Assembly (NCBI GenBank): GCA_021808525.1 | Contig: JAKBBK010000006.1 | Coordinates: forward strand, 1-64,000 | Direction of reading: 5' to 3' | Source: Pseudomonadota bacterium | GTDB taxonomy: Bacteria > Pseudomonadota > Gammaproteobacteria > Burkholderiales > Burkholderiaceae_C | Length of the DNA stretch: 64,000 bases | Shown here: positions 51,543 through 60,116 of the stretch, one piece after another | How the letters are laid out: the number at the start of each line of letters is the position of its first letter | How positions within the stretch are numbered: the first letter of the stretch is position 1 | The notes under the pieces: model-generated | What the model saw: the letters and a program-made list of their open reading frames with translations, nothing else | Databases searched by the model: none | Told to the model about the DNA's origin: nothing | Position numbers and translations under genes: made by a program

Positions 51543-53339
51543 TCAGGCCGGGGTGCTCTGGCGCAGGCGGATGTGCAATTCGCGCAGCTGGCGCTCGTCC
51601 ACCGGGCTCGGGGCGTCGGTGAGCAGGCACTGCGCGCGCTGGGTCTTCGGGAAGGCGATGACGTCGCGGATGCTGGCGGCGCCGGTCATCATGGTGACGA
51701 TGCGGTCCAGCCCGAAGGCGATGCCGCCATGCGGCGGCGCCCCGTACTGCAGCGCGTCGAGCAGGAAGCCGAACTTGGCCCGCGCCTCCTCCTCGCCGAT
51801 GCCCAGCGCGGTGAACACCTTGCGCTGCATCTCGGCGCGGTGGATGCGCACCGAACCGCCGCCGATCTCCCAGCCGTTGAGCACCATGTCGTAGGCCTTC
51901 GCCAGGCAGCGTCCGGGATCGCTGGCCAGGTAGTCGACATGCTCGTCCTTGGGAGCGGTGAAGGGATGATGGCAGGCCACCCAACGCTGCTCGTCGTCGT
52001 CGAATTCGAACATCGGGAAGTCCACCACCCACAGCGGCTTCCAGGCATCCTCGAACAGCCCGCCGGCGCGCCCGAAGTCGCTGTGGCCGATTTTCACGCG
52101 CAAGGCCCCCAGCGCGGCGTTGACCACCTTGGCGCGGTCGGCTCCGAACAGCAGCAGGTCGCCGTCGCGCGCGCCGCTGCGTTCCAGCAGCGCCGCGATC
52201 GCCGCGTCGTGCAGGTTCTTCACGATCGGCGACTGCAGGCCGTCACGCCCGCGGGCGATCTCGTTGACCTTGATCCATGCCAGGCCCTTGGCGCCGTAGA
52301 TCTTCACGAAATCGGTGTACGCGTCGATGTCGCTGCGGCTGATCTGGCTGCCGCCGGGCACGCGCAGGGCCACCACGCGCCCGTCGGCCAGCGCGGCCGC
52401 CGAGCTGAACACCTTGAACTCGACGTCGCGCATGACATCGGTCAGTTCGGTGAACTCCAGGCGCACCCGCAGGTCGGGCTTGTCCGAGCCGAAGCGCGCC
52501 ATCGCCTCCGAGTAGGGCATCACCGGGAAGGGATCGGCCAGGCGCACTCCCAGCACGTCGGCGAACACGCCGCGGATCATCGGCTCGAACAGGCCGCGGA
52601 TCTCGTTCTCGTCCAGGAAGGAGGTCTCGCAGTCGATCTGCGTGAACTCGGGCTGGCGGTCGGCGCGCAGGTCCTCGTCGCGGAAGCACTTGGTGATCTG
52701 GTAGTAGCGATCGAAGCCCGACACCATGAGCATCTGCTTGAACAGCTGGGGCGACTGCGGCAGGGCGAAGAACTGGCCGGCGTTGACCCGGCTGGGCACC
52801 AGATAGTCGCGCGCGCCTTCCGGCGTGCTCTTGGTGAGCATCGGAGTCTCGATGTCGATGAAACCCTGCGCGTCCAGGTAGCGGCGCACCGCCATCGACA
52901 CGTTGTAGCGCAGCTTGAGGTTGTGCTGCATCTGGGGGCGCCGCAGATCCAGCACCCGATGGGTCAGGCGCGTGGTCTCGGACAGGTTGTCGTCATCGAG
53001 CTGGAAGGGCAGCGCCGCCGAGGGGTTGAGCACCTGCAGCTCATGACACAGCACCTCGACCTTGCCCGAGCCCAGCGAAGCGTTCTCGGTGCCCTGCGGG
53101 CGGGCACGCACCAGGCCGCGCACCTGCACGCAGTACTCGTTGCGCACGCCCTCGGCCACGGCGAACATGTCGGCCCGGTCGGGGTCGCAGACCACCTGCA
53201 CCAGACCCTCGCGATCGCGCAGGTCGATGAATATCACACCGCCATGGTCGCGGCGCCGCTGCACCCAGCCGCACAGGCTGATGGTTTGTCCGAGCAGGGC
53301 TTCGGTGACGGCGCCCAGGGTATGGCTGCGTAGGGTCAT
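51543..53339 (-). CDS. aspS: aspartyl-tRNA synthetase
   Basis: 598 residues, bacterial type. N-terminal OB-fold ([24 protein letters not shown]), motif 2 region [18 protein letters not shown], the bacterial GAD insertion (about 290-420), and motif 3 [16 protein letters not shown]. In many betaproteobacteria AspRS is non-discriminating and also charges tRNA-Asn, to be corrected by GatCAB; no asnS is in the window, but this cannot be settled here. It lies 78 bases after the DUF502 gene. Confidence 0.97.
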   Translation of the reverse strand: MTLRSHTLGAVTEALLGQTISLCGWVQRRRDHGGVIFIDLRDREGLVQVVCDPDRADMFAVAEGVRNEYCVQVRGLVRARPQGTENASLGSGKVEVLCHELQVLNPSAALPFQLDDDNLSETTRLTHRVLDLRRPQMQHNLKLRYNVSMAVRRYLDAQGFIDIETPMLTKSTPEGARDYLVPSRVNAGQFFALPQSPQLFKQMLMVSGFDRYYQITKCFRDEDLRADRQPEFTQIDCETSFLDENEIRGLFEPMIRGVFADVLGVRLADPFPVMPYSEAMARFGSDKPDLRVRLEFTELTDVMRDVEFKVFSSAAALADGRVVALRVPGGSQISRSDIDAYTDFVKIYGAKGLAWIKVNEIARGRDGLQSPIVKNLHDAAIAALLERSGARDGDLLLFGADRAKVVNAALGALRVKIGHSDFGRAGGLFEDAWKPLWVVDFPMFEFDDDEQRWVACHHPFTAPKDEHVDYLASDPGRCLAKAYDMVLNGWEIGGGSVRIHRAEMQRKVFTALGIGEEEARAKFGFLLDALQYGAPPHGGIAFGLDRIVTMMTGAASIRDVIAFPKTQRAQCLLTDAPSPVDERQLRELHIRLRQSTPA

Positions 53340-53417
53340 GATCGGGAAGGAAGACTTTGGCGATGCCGAAAGGAATGTCGGGAGACTTGCGGGGCGCGAG
53401 AACGCCGGGATGGCGGC

Positions 53418-54056
53418 TCAGCGCGACGGGGCCTGCGCGGAGGGGGGCGGCGCGACCACTCCCATGGAGATCACGTATTTGAGCGCTTCGTCGACACTCA
53501 TCGACAACTCCACCACTTCGGCCTTGGGCACCATGAGGAAAAAGCCCGAGGTCGGATTGGGCGTGGTGGGCACGTACACGCTGATGTGCTCGCCTGGAAG
53601 CTGCTGCGCGACCTCGCCGCCGGGAACCCCGGTGACGAAGGCGATGGTCCAGCTGCCCGCGCGGGGGTACTGCACCATCACCGCCTGACGGAAGGCGTTG
53701 CCGGTGCTCGAGAACAGGGTGTCGGAAACCTGCTTGACGCTGCTGTAGATGCTCTTGACGATGGGAATGCGCGCGATCACCGCATCCCATTGGCGCAGCC
53801 ACCATTGCCCGACGATGTTGGCCACCAGCAGGCCGGTGAGCAGGATGGCCGCGATCACCACGATCACGCCCAGCCCCGGGGTGCTCGCCAGCTTGTCCAG
53901 CAAGGGCTGCAGCGGCGGCGCGACGGCATCCAGCGCGCCGACCACGGCGCGGAAGATGCCGTCGAACACCGACAGCAGCTGCCACAACACCCAGATGGTG
54001 ATGGTCAGCGGCAGCCAGACCAGCAATCCGGCGACGAACAGGTTTTTCAGGCGCAT
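53418..54056 (-). CDS. DUF502 membrane protein
   Basis: 212 residues. Two membrane helices (LKNLFVAGLLVWLPLTITIWVLW and LGVIVVIAAILLTGLLVANIVG), then a conserved cytoplasmic part: RIPIVKSIYSSVKQVSDTLF and VYVPTTPNPTSGFFLMVPKAEVVEL, which are the family marks. The start MRLKNLF at 54056 is usual. Family function is not known; proteins of this type are thought to act in membrane homeostasis. It sits between fmdB and aspS, a fixed order in Burkholderiales. Confidence 0.93.
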   Translation of the reverse strand: MRLKNLFVAGLLVWLPLTITIWVLWQLLSVFDGIFRAVVGALDAVAPPLQPLLDKLASTPGLGVIVVIAAILLTGLLVANIVGQWWLRQWDAVIARIPIVKSIYSSVKQVSDTLFSSTGNAFRQAVMVQYPRAGSWTIAFVTGVPGGEVAQQLPGEHISVYVPTTPNPTSGFFLMVPKAEVVELSMSVDEALKYVISMGVVAPPPSAQAPSR

Positions 54057-54114
54057 GCGCAGCTTTCGCGCGACAACGGCGGTTGGAGGCGGCGGCGCGC
54101 GCCGATCGGGAGGA

Positions 54115-54411
54115 TCAGTGGCAGGCGCAGGAGGCACCGCAGGACGCGGCGGGAGCGGACTCGCTCGCCGTCGTCGCGGCGGCCGCGCCCGCGCCGGCCG
54201 CGGCCTTGCCGGCGGTGGAACTGCCGGAGCCTCCCTTGAAGTCGGTCGCGTACCAGCCGGAGCCCTTGAGCTGGAAGCCCGCGGCGGTGACCTGCTTGTG
54301 CAGGGCGGCGGCGCCGCAGGCAGGGCAATCGCGCAGCGGCGCGTCCGAAACCTTCTGCAGAGCGTCCAGGCTGTGTCCGCAGGACTCGCAGCGGTATGCG
54401 TAGATGGGCAT
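54115..54411 (-). CDS. FmdB-type zinc ribbon protein
   Basis: 98 residues. MPIYAYRCESCGHSLDALQKVSDAPLRDCPACG carries two CxxC knuckles (Cys8/11 and Cys29/32), and GFQLKGSGWYATDFKGG is the family's second block. A Gly/Ser/Ala linker leads to a Cys-rich tail (CGASCACH) that may be a further metal site. AGGAG precedes the ATG by 6 bases. It heads the DUF502-aspS run; a DNA/RNA or regulatory role is assumed for the family, not shown. Confidence 0.92.
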   Translation of the reverse strand: MPIYAYRCESCGHSLDALQKVSDAPLRDCPACGAAALHKQVTAAGFQLKGSGWYATDFKGGSGSSTAGKAAAGAGAAAATTASESAPAASCGASCACH

Positions 54412-54469
54412 GACGAACTCCTGATGCGAAATACGCTCGCCCGACGGCATCGCGGGCTGGGGCCGACCT

Positions 54470-54500
54470 TGTATATGGAGGGGATTCGCGCGGGCTTCAA
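54470..54500 (-). promoter_or_regulatory. second possible promoter of the fmdB operon
   Basis: On the minus strand TTGAAG (54495-54500) and TATACA (54470-54475) are 19 bases apart, about 60 bases before the fmdB ATG. Wider spacing than usual. Confidence 0.35.
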
Positions 54501-54510
54501 GACCGTGCGA

Positions 54511-54539
54511 GCACCGCCGCGCCTCGCGGCCGGCGGTGC
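54511..54539 (-). other. 9-bp leader hairpin upstream of fmdB
   Basis: GCACCGCCG and CGGCGGTGC pair around an 11-base loop. It lies between the TATAAT box at 54553-54558 and fmdB, so would be in the transcript leader. No T run follows on the minus strand, so it is not a classic terminator, but it could also mark the 3' end of the DUF4136 gene transcript. Confidence 0.45.
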
Positions 54540-54552
54540 AAGATTCGTGCCG

Positions 54553-54558
54553 ATTATA
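54553..54558 (-). promoter_or_regulatory. consensus -10 box upstream of the fmdB-DUF502-aspS run
   Basis: A perfect TATAAT on the minus strand in CCCTATAATCGG, rare in this GC-rich sequence, about 140 bases before the fmdB ATG. The -35 region is weak. Confidence 0.5.
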
Positions 54559-54624
54559 GGGAAAACACTGCGGGCCAGCGAGGTTCCGGACCCCCGTGCC
54601 CCCCACGGCCCGGCCGCGACCCCG

Positions 54625-55275
54625 TCAGCGCGGCGGCGGAGCTTCGCGCACCAGGCGCTTGCCGCTGCCCTGCGGGAAATCCGCGAAGGCCGCCGCGGCG
54701 AGCTGGCGAGCCACCGGGGCGATGCGCTGATCGTAGCCGCCGATCACCGAGCTGCTGCGCCACACCAGCGCCCCGCTGGAGGCGTCGCGGATCTCGATCT
54801 CGAACACCCTTTCGTACCACGGCGGGGGCCAGGACCAGCCCTGGTACCACCAGGGATAGCCGTTGTAGATCCACGCGCCATCCGGCAGCAGGATCGGGGG
54901 CCCGGGAGGCGGCCAGGCGCTGGGGAAGCTGGCCTCGAAGTCGGCGTAGCTGTGGAAGGCGTAGCGCGCGGTGTAAGGGGCCGGGCTGCCCAGCAGCGGC
55001 ACCATGCCGGCATGGGTCATGGCGTCCAGCACGGCCGTGCGCAAGGCCTCGGCCCCCGGCCCCTCGGAGTCGGCGGGCGCCGCCTGCAGCTGCACGTGGG
55101 CGCCGACCAGCGCCTGGGGTGCCGGCCTGGGGGTGTCGACATGGTAGGCGTTGACATTCAGCGACGCGCAACCACCGAGCAGGCCGAACAGCACCAGCGC
55201 GCCACCCAGCAGGCCGGCACGCAGGGTGCCCGAGGCGCGACGGGCCAGGGGAAGCTTCGACAGGTCAGACATCAT
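54625..55275 (-). CDS. DUF4136 family lipoprotein
   Basis: 216 residues. Signal with lipobox LFGLLGGCASL (lipid-bearing Cys near residue 36), then SLNVNAYHVDTPRPAPQALVGAHVQL, a DUF4136-type start. The domain ends VFEIEIRDASSGALVWRSSSVIGG and FADFPQGSGKR, the family's closing strand. A Trp/Pro/Tyr-rich loop (GYPWWYQGWSWPPPWYERVF) lies at about 145-165 and is an unusual aromatic patch. Such lipoproteins are placed in the outer membrane; function not known. ATG at 55275 or 55272. Confidence 0.85.
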   Translation of the reverse strand: MMSDLSKLPLARRASGTLRAGLLGGALVLFGLLGGCASLNVNAYHVDTPRPAPQALVGAHVQLQAAPADSEGPGAEALRTAVLDAMTHAGMVPLLGSPAPYTARYAFHSYADFEASFPSAWPPPGPPILLPDGAWIYNGYPWWYQGWSWPPPWYERVFEIEIRDASSGALVWRSSSVIGGYDQRIAPVARQLAAAAFADFPQGSGKRLVREAPPPR

Positions 55276-55364
55276 GGCTCGGACCGCGCGGGATCGAAGG
55301 CCCGCGGCGGTGCTGAGTACTTTACTCCGCCCGCGGGCGGGGCGCCTCGCCCTGGCGGCGGGGC

Positions 55365-56276
55365 TCAACCCACGCTGTCCAGCCAGGCCAGCGGGCGCCG
55401 CGCCGGGGCGGGAGGCTCGCAGGGTTCGGGATCGAAAGCCTTGTCGCCGTCGGGGTCGGGAAGCCCCCGCGCGCGCAGATCGGCGAAGCCGAAGGCCTCG
55501 CGGTCGAGCAGATGGGAAGGCACGACCCGGCCCAGCGCGCCGAACATCGACTCCAGGCGTCCGGGGTACTGGCGCTCCCAGTCCCGCAGCAAGGCGGCGA
55601 CCTGCTTGCGCTGCAACTGTTCCTGGCTGCCGCACAGCGTGCAGGGAATGATGGGGAAACCCCGATGCTCGGCCCAGCGGGCCAGGTCGGCCTCCTCGAC
55701 GTAGGCCAGGGGACGGATGACCACGTGGCGCCCGTCGTCGCTCACCAGCTTCGGCGGCATGGCCTTGAGCTTGCCGCCGAAGAACAGGTTGAGCAGGAAG
55801 GTCTGCAGGATGTCGTCGCGGTGATGCCCCAGCGCGATGCGGGTCGCGCCCAGTTCGCTGGCCACGCGGTACAGGATGCCGCGCCGCAGGCGCGAGCACA
55901 GGCTGCACAGGGTGGCGCCCTCCGGAACCACCCGCTTGACCACCGAATAGGTGTCCTGCTGCTCGATGTGAAAGGGCACGCCGCGGCCGGCCAGGTACTC
56001 GGGAAGCACGTGCTCGGGAAAGCCGGGCTGCTTCTGATCCAGGTTGACGGCGACGATGTCGAAGTCCACCGGTGCGCGCTCGCGCAGGCTGAGCAGCAGG
56101 TCGAGCAGCACGTGGCTGTCCTTGCCGCCGGACATGCACACCATGACCTTGTCGCCGTCCTGGATCATGCCGAAATCGCCGATGGCCTGACCGACCAGGC
56201 GATGCAGGCGCTTGGAAAGCTTGTTGATCTCGTGTTCGTGCTTGCGCGGATCCATCGCGGCGCTCCGGTGACTCAT
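55365..56276 (-). CDS. ttcA: tRNA 2-thiocytidine biosynthesis protein TtcA
   Basis: 303 residues. Thiolates cytidine 32 of certain tRNAs with an Fe-S cluster and ATP. The PP-loop SGGKDS (49-54) and the cluster cysteines Cys124/Cys127 (CSLC) and Cys212/Cys215 (CTLC) are intact. I start at [12 protein letters not shown] because the ATG overlaps the folB stop as ATGA; a later ATG at 56255 also fits the family. The C-terminal 45 residues are Pro-rich and longer than needed. It belongs to a folB-ttcA pair common in betaproteobacteria. Confidence 0.96.
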   Translation of the reverse strand: MSHRSAAMDPRKHEHEINKLSKRLHRLVGQAIGDFGMIQDGDKVMVCMSGGKDSHVLLDLLLSLRERAPVDFDIVAVNLDQKQPGFPEHVLPEYLAGRGVPFHIEQQDTYSVVKRVVPEGATLCSLCSRLRRGILYRVASELGATRIALGHHRDDILQTFLLNLFFGGKLKAMPPKLVSDDGRHVVIRPLAYVEEADLARWAEHRGFPIIPCTLCGSQEQLQRKQVAALLRDWERQYPGRLESMFGALGRVVPSHLLDREAFGFADLRARGLPDPDGDKAFDPEPCEPPAPARRPLAWLDSVG

Positions 56277-56638
56277 GGGTTGCGCACGCGGTCCTGGGAC
56301 ACCTCGATGCCCACGCCGTCGCAATCGGGAAAGATGTTCGGCTTGTCCACGCGCACCCGCACGCGGCGCACGCCCTCGAGGCCCAGCACCCGCTGCGCGA
56401 TGCGCCCGGCCAGGGTCTCCAGCATGTTCACGTGGCCGTGGCCGACCTCCTCCAGCGCGATCGAGCGCAGCAGCCGGTAGTCCAGCACGTGGGCCACGTC
56501 GTCGGCGACCGGCAGGGAGGGCGCGTCGGGCAGTTCCGCGGCGATGGACACCAGCAGAAGCTGGCGCGAGCGCAGTTCGTGTTCGAGGATCCCCACGCTG
56601 GCCTGCACACGCAGGCGTTCGAGGTACAAGGTACGCAT
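56273..56638 (-). CDS. folB: dihydroneopterin aldolase
   Basis: 121 residues, one tunnelling-fold domain. Splits dihydroneopterin to hydroxymethyl-dihydropterin in folate synthesis. [48 protein letters not shown] (with the conserved Glu) and [19 protein letters not shown] are FolB marks. It lies 2 bases after the SDR gene and overlaps ttcA by 4. Confidence 0.95.
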   Translation of the reverse strand: MRTLYLERLRVQASVGILEHELRSRQLLLVSIAAELPDAPSLPVADDVAHVLDYRLLRSIALEEVGHGHVNMLETLAGRIAQRVLGLEGVRRVRVRVDKPNIFPDCDGVGIEVSQDRVRNP

Positions 56639-56640
56639 GG

Positions 56641-57378
56641 TCAGAAGGAGAAATCGCGAGACCGCGCCTGCGGGTGCTGGCCGGCGTCCACCAGGAGTTC
56701 ACAGCCGCTCATCGCGGGATTGCGCAGCGCGAACAGCACGGCATCGGCGATGTCCTCGGCACGCGTCCCCTGGCCCATGCCGGGAGCCACCGCCACCACG
56801 CGCAACTGGGGTGCCAGCGCCTGCGCCAGCAGGGTATGGGCCTCGCGCAGGGCCGCCTTGCTCAGGGTGCAGGAAAAATGCCCGGGATCGGGGTTCCCAG
56901 GCTCGTGGTCCAGCAGGTTGACCACGCAACCTCGCCGCCTCCGGGCCAGCAGTTCGGCATGCAAGGCCTGTGCCAGCAGCACCGGCGCGATGGTGTTGAC
57001 GCGGTAGTGCAGCAGCGCGCAATCGCCCCCGAAACCGGCGGCCGAGTCGTATTCGAGCAGGCAGGCGTTGTTCACCACCGCGTCCACCCGGCCGAGCAGG
57101 CGCGCCACGCTCGGCACCAGCTCGCGGGCGGAAGCTTCGTCGGCGAGATCGGCGCGCAGGCCTTCGGCGCGCGCACCCAGCTCGCGCAGTTGCGCGCACA
57201 GCGCCTCGACCTCGTCGGGCGAGCCGTGGTCATGCACCGCGACATCCCAGCCCGCCTCGGCCAGCCGGGTCGCCACGGCCCGGCCGATGCGCCGCCCCGC
57301 GCCGGTGACCAGGGCCACGGCCCGCTGCGCGGCCGGCTCGCCGGCTGCGCCTGCGCGGCGGGATGGAACTTCGGGCAT
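56641..57378 (-). CDS. pteridine-reductase-like SDR (FolM type) with altered active site
   Basis: 245 residues. [21 protein letters not shown] is the dinucleotide motif with the Arg that marks pteridine reductases and FolM, and NLLDHEPG has the Asp (157) used in place of the usual SDR Ser. The catalytic Tyr of YxxxK is Cys170 (CTLSK, Lys174), codon TGC where TAC would be expected. In this family Asp and Tyr form the active pair, so activity may be lost or changed. Neighbouring folB supports a pterin role. The gene diverges from midA across only 25 bases. Confidence 0.88.
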   Translation of the reverse strand: MPEVPSRRAGAAGEPAAQRAVALVTGAGRRIGRAVATRLAEAGWDVAVHDHGSPDEVEALCAQLRELGARAEGLRADLADEASARELVPSVARLLGRVDAVVNNACLLEYDSAAGFGGDCALLHYRVNTIAPVLLAQALHAELLARRRRGCVVNLLDHEPGNPDPGHFSCTLSKAALREAHTLLAQALAPQLRVVAVAPGMGQGTRAEDIADAVLFALRNPAMSGCELLVDAGQHPQARSRDFSF

Positions 57379-57403
57379 GGGCGGCGAACCTACAATCGCA
57401 TCA
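57379..57403. other. 25-base divergent gap between SDR gene and midA
   Basis: Only 25 bases separate two divergent ATG codons, so any promoter for the SDR gene must lie inside midA coding DNA. It contains the TACAAT of midA and nothing else notable. Confidence 0.5.
57391..57396 (+). promoter_or_regulatory. -10 box of midA close to the start codon
   Basis: TACAAT ends 7 bases before the midA ATG (57404) in a 25-base divergent gap. Transcription would then begin at or next to the ATG. Confidence 0.5.
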
Positions 57404-58624
57404 ATGGATCCAAGGCGTAGTCTACCCCGCGAACCCGCGGCGGCGCCGGCCGCACAGGCCGCGCGCGCTGCCGAGCTGATGGCTGTGCTGCGCCGCGAGA
57501 TCGCGGCAGCCGGAGGCTGGATCGGCTTCGATCGCTACATGCATCTGGCGCTGTACCACCCCGGCCTGGGCTACTACGCGGCTTCCCCCGGCGTGCTCGG
57601 GGCCTGGGGCGGCGCCAGCGACTTCATCACCGCCCCCGAACTCTCGCCCTTGTTCGCGGCCACGCTGGCGCGCCAGCTGGCCGGGCTCGGGGCCTCGATG
57701 CGCGTGGACCGCGTGGTCGAGTTCGGCGCGGGCAGCGCGGCACTGGCCTGCGCGCTGCTGCGCGAGCTGGCCGATGCCGGCGCCTGGCTGCCCGAGGAAT
57801 ACGCCATCGTCGAGGTCTCCGCGGCGATGCGCGAGCGCCAGCGCGCGGCGGTGGCCGAGCTGCCCGGGGAATTGGCCCGACGCGTGCGCTGGTGGGAACG
57901 CCTTCCCGAGCGTTTCGACGCCCTCGTGCTGGGCAATGAAGTGCTGGACGCGATGCCGGTACGCCTGCTGCGCCGCGAGCAGGCCGGCTGGGTGGAGCGA
58001 GGCGTGGGAGTGGACGCCGAGGGCCGGCTGTGCTGGAGCGATCGCCCCTTGCCCCCCGGCTGCACCCTGCGCCCGAGCCTGCGACAGCTGGCGGTGGGCA
58101 GCGTGACCGAATGGCACGAGGCGGCCGAAGGCTTCCTGCGCAGCCTGGGCGCGCACCTGGGGCGGGGCGTGGCACTGCTGTTCGACTACGGTTTCCCGGC
58201 CCGCGAATACGACCATCCGCAACGCTCGGGGGGCACCCTGCGCTGCCATCGCGCGCACCGGGCCCACGACGACCCGCTGTGGGAGCCGGGACTTTCGGAC
58301 ATCACCGCCCATGTCGACTTCAGTGCCATGGCGCGCGCGGCGCGCGAAGCGGGGATGGACCTGCTGGGCTACACCAGCCAGGCACGCTTCCTGCTCAACG
58401 CCGGACTGCTGGACCTGCTGGGCCCGCGCATGGCCGCCGGGGATGCGGCCTCGCTGCGCCTGGCAGCCGGCGTGCAGAAGCTGCTGGGCGAGCACGAGAT
58501 GGGCGAGCTGTTCAAGGTGCTGGCGGTGGGCCGCGGCCTGGAGCAGCCGCTGGCGGCTTTCGCGCAGGGCGACCGCAGCGCGGCGCTGGAGGACGCGCCG
58601 GACGGGGCGTCGCCATGGGCTTGA
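57404..58624 (+). CDS. MidA/NDUFAF7-like SAM-dependent methyltransferase (DUF185)
   Basis: 406 residues. FDRYMHLALYHPGLGYYA and DFITAPELSPLFAATLARQL start the family, VVEFGAGSAALACALLREL is the SAM motif, and ALVLGNEVLDAMPVRLL and ALLFDYGFPAREY follow. The eukaryotic relative methylates an arginine of a complex I subunit; the bacterial targets are not settled. The start MDPRRSL has no ribosome site, in line with a leaderless message. It overlaps the DUF2905 gene by 10 bases. Confidence 0.92.
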   Translation: MDPRRSLPREPAAAPAAQAARAAELMAVLRREIAAAGGWIGFDRYMHLALYHPGLGYYAASPGVLGAWGGASDFITAPELSPLFAATLARQLAGLGASMRVDRVVEFGAGSAALACALLRELADAGAWLPEEYAIVEVSAAMRERQRAAVAELPGELARRVRWWERLPERFDALVLGNEVLDAMPVRLLRREQAGWVERGVGVDAEGRLCWSDRPLPPGCTLRPSLRQLAVGSVTEWHEAAEGFLRSLGAHLGRGVALLFDYGFPAREYDHPQRSGGTLRCHRAHRAHDDPLWEPGLSDITAHVDFSAMARAAREAGMDLLGYTSQARFLLNAGLLDLLGPRMAAGDAASLRLAAGVQKLLGEHEMGELFKVLAVGRGLEQPLAAFAQGDRSAALEDAPDGASPWA

Positions 58625-58806
58625 TGGGATTCCTGCTCGGCAGCCTGGTGCTCAGCGCCCTGCTGCCCTGGCTGAGCAAGTTCGGCTTCGGCCGCATGCC
58701 CCTGGACCTGCGCTGGCGCATGTTCGGCAAGCCCTGGCTGCTGCCGCTGGGCTCGCTAAGCCTGCTGTGGCTGGGGCTTTGGCTGGTGGACCGCCTGCTG
58801 CGCTGA
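58615..58806 (+). CDS. DUF2905 small membrane protein
   Basis: 63 residues, two membrane helices (LMGFLLGSLVLSALLPWL and PLGSLSLLWLGLWLVDRLL) separated by a basic loop KFGFGRMPLDLRWRMF, the DUF2905 mark. It overlaps midA by 10 bases and is coupled to it. On the other strand its last 51 bases overlap the end of the MFS gene. Confidence 0.85.
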   Translation: MGLMGFLLGSLVLSALLPWLSKFGFGRMPLDLRWRMFGKPWLLPLGSLSLLWLGLWLVDRLLR

Positions 58807-59997
58807 CTCGGCGCGCGCCGGCCAGATGCGCAGCGCCGCCACGGCGATGAGCACCTGCACCAGGATGACCAGCCCCACGCAGCCCGGCCAGCCGGCGCGA
58901 AGCCACACCGCGCTGGGGGCGAAGGCGCCCACGCTGCCCCCGATGTAGTAGCACATCACGTACAGGCCCACGGCACTGGAGCGCGCCTGGCGCGCGAACA
59001 TCGGGACCTGCGAGGTAGCCATGCTTTGCGCGATGAAGACCCCGGCCGAGCTCAGGGTCAGGCCGATCACGATCAGCGCCAGGCTCGGGGCCAGGCTCAG
59101 CGCGATGCCCAGGATCGAGCAGGAAACGGCCGCGAAAAACACCCTGCGCTGCCCGAAACGCCAGGCCAGGCGCCCCGCCAGGGGCGTGACCACCATGCCC
59201 ACCAGGTACACGGTGAACAGCAGGCTGAGCTGGCGCAGGCTCAGATCGTAGGGAGCCGCCGCCAGGTGAAAGCTCACATAGGTGAAACTGCAGACCTGGG
59301 AGAACAGGATGCCGAAGCCGATGGCGTAGCTGCCCAGCAACAAGGGGTTGCGCAGGTGCATCGGAAGCCCGGCCAGGGACTCGCGCAGGCTGGCCGAGGG
59401 GCGAAAGCGTGTCGAGGCCGGAAGCCATGCGGCGATCACCACGGCGATGCCCGCGTTGATCAGGCCCAGCAGCACGAAGGCAGCCTGCCAGTCCCAGCGC
59501 GCCGTGGCCAGGCCCGCGATGAAACGTCCGAGAAACCCCCCGGCCACCGAGCCGGAGATGTACAGCGCGGTCACCGACGGGACCTGTCCCGCGGGCCACT
59601 CCTCGCCGATGTAGGCCACGGTGGCGGTGAAGATGCCGGGGATGCACAGCCCCTCCAGCAGGCGCCAGAACAGCAGGCCGTGCAGGGAGCGCGCGGTGCC
59701 CGCCAGCAGGGTGCTCAGCGCAAGGGCGGCCACCGACACCAGCAGTACCCGCCGGCGTCCGAAGCGGTCGGACACGCTGCCCGAGAAGGGAGCGGCCAGC
59801 GCCACCGCCAGGGTGGTGAAGGTGATGGTCAGGCTGAGCTCCGCGACCCCGGCGTGAAACACGCCTTGCAGCGAGGGCAGCAGGCCCTGGGTGACGTACA
59901 TGGTGAAAAAAGCGCTCATGCCGGCGGCGACGACGGCGACGCGCGCGCGCCACGAAGGCGTGGCGACGGCGGGGAGGCGAATCGGGGTGACGGACAT
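58756..59997 (-). CDS. MFS transporter, YnfM-like
   Basis: 413 residues, about 12 helices. FSGSVSDRFGRRRVLLV is motif A; GRLAWRFGQRRVFF its repeat. GEEWPAGQVPSVTALYISGSVAGGFLGR is a block I associate with YnfM. I start at MSVTPIRLPA (ATG 59997); an upstream TTG at 60036 is unlikely. In E. coli ynfM also stands beside a LysR gene (ynfL), the same layout as here. Exports small molecules such as sugars or aromatic compounds; substrate not known. The C-terminal 17 codons overlap DUF2905 tail to tail. Confidence 0.9.
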   Translation of the reverse strand: MSVTPIRLPAVATPSWRARVAVVAAGMSAFFTMYVTQGLLPSLQGVFHAGVAELSLTITFTTLAVALAAPFSGSVSDRFGRRRVLLVSVAALALSTLLAGTARSLHGLLFWRLLEGLCIPGIFTATVAYIGEEWPAGQVPSVTALYISGSVAGGFLGRFIAGLATARWDWQAAFVLLGLINAGIAVVIAAWLPASTRFRPSASLRESLAGLPMHLRNPLLLGSYAIGFGILFSQVCSFTYVSFHLAAAPYDLSLRQLSLLFTVYLVGMVVTPLAGRLAWRFGQRRVFFAAVSCSILGIALSLAPSLALIVIGLTLSSAGVFIAQSMATSQVPMFARQARSSAVGLYVMCYYIGGSVGAFAPSAVWLRAGWPGCVGLVILVQVLIAVAALRIWPARAESAQQAVHQPKPQPQQA

Positions 59998-60065
59998 GCG
60001 CGCTGCCGGCGCGGCGGGCGCACGGCGGGAACTCAAGCAGGGATTCCCAGCATAGTCCCGCCTGT

Positions 60066-60116
60066 TTCATATGGAAAATCGATTTTTCGTCTACTTTGAT
60101 ACGATATTCATATGGA
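60066..60116. repeat. two direct copies of TTCATATGGA in the LysR/MFS divergent region
   Basis: TTCATATGGA occurs at 60066-60075 and 60107-60116, 41 bases apart, in an AT-rich stretch of a GC-rich genome. The second copy includes the LysR start codon. The spacing is about four helical turns, so both could lie on one face of DNA. TACGAT at 60099-60104 is a possible -10 box of the LysR gene. Confidence 0.6.
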
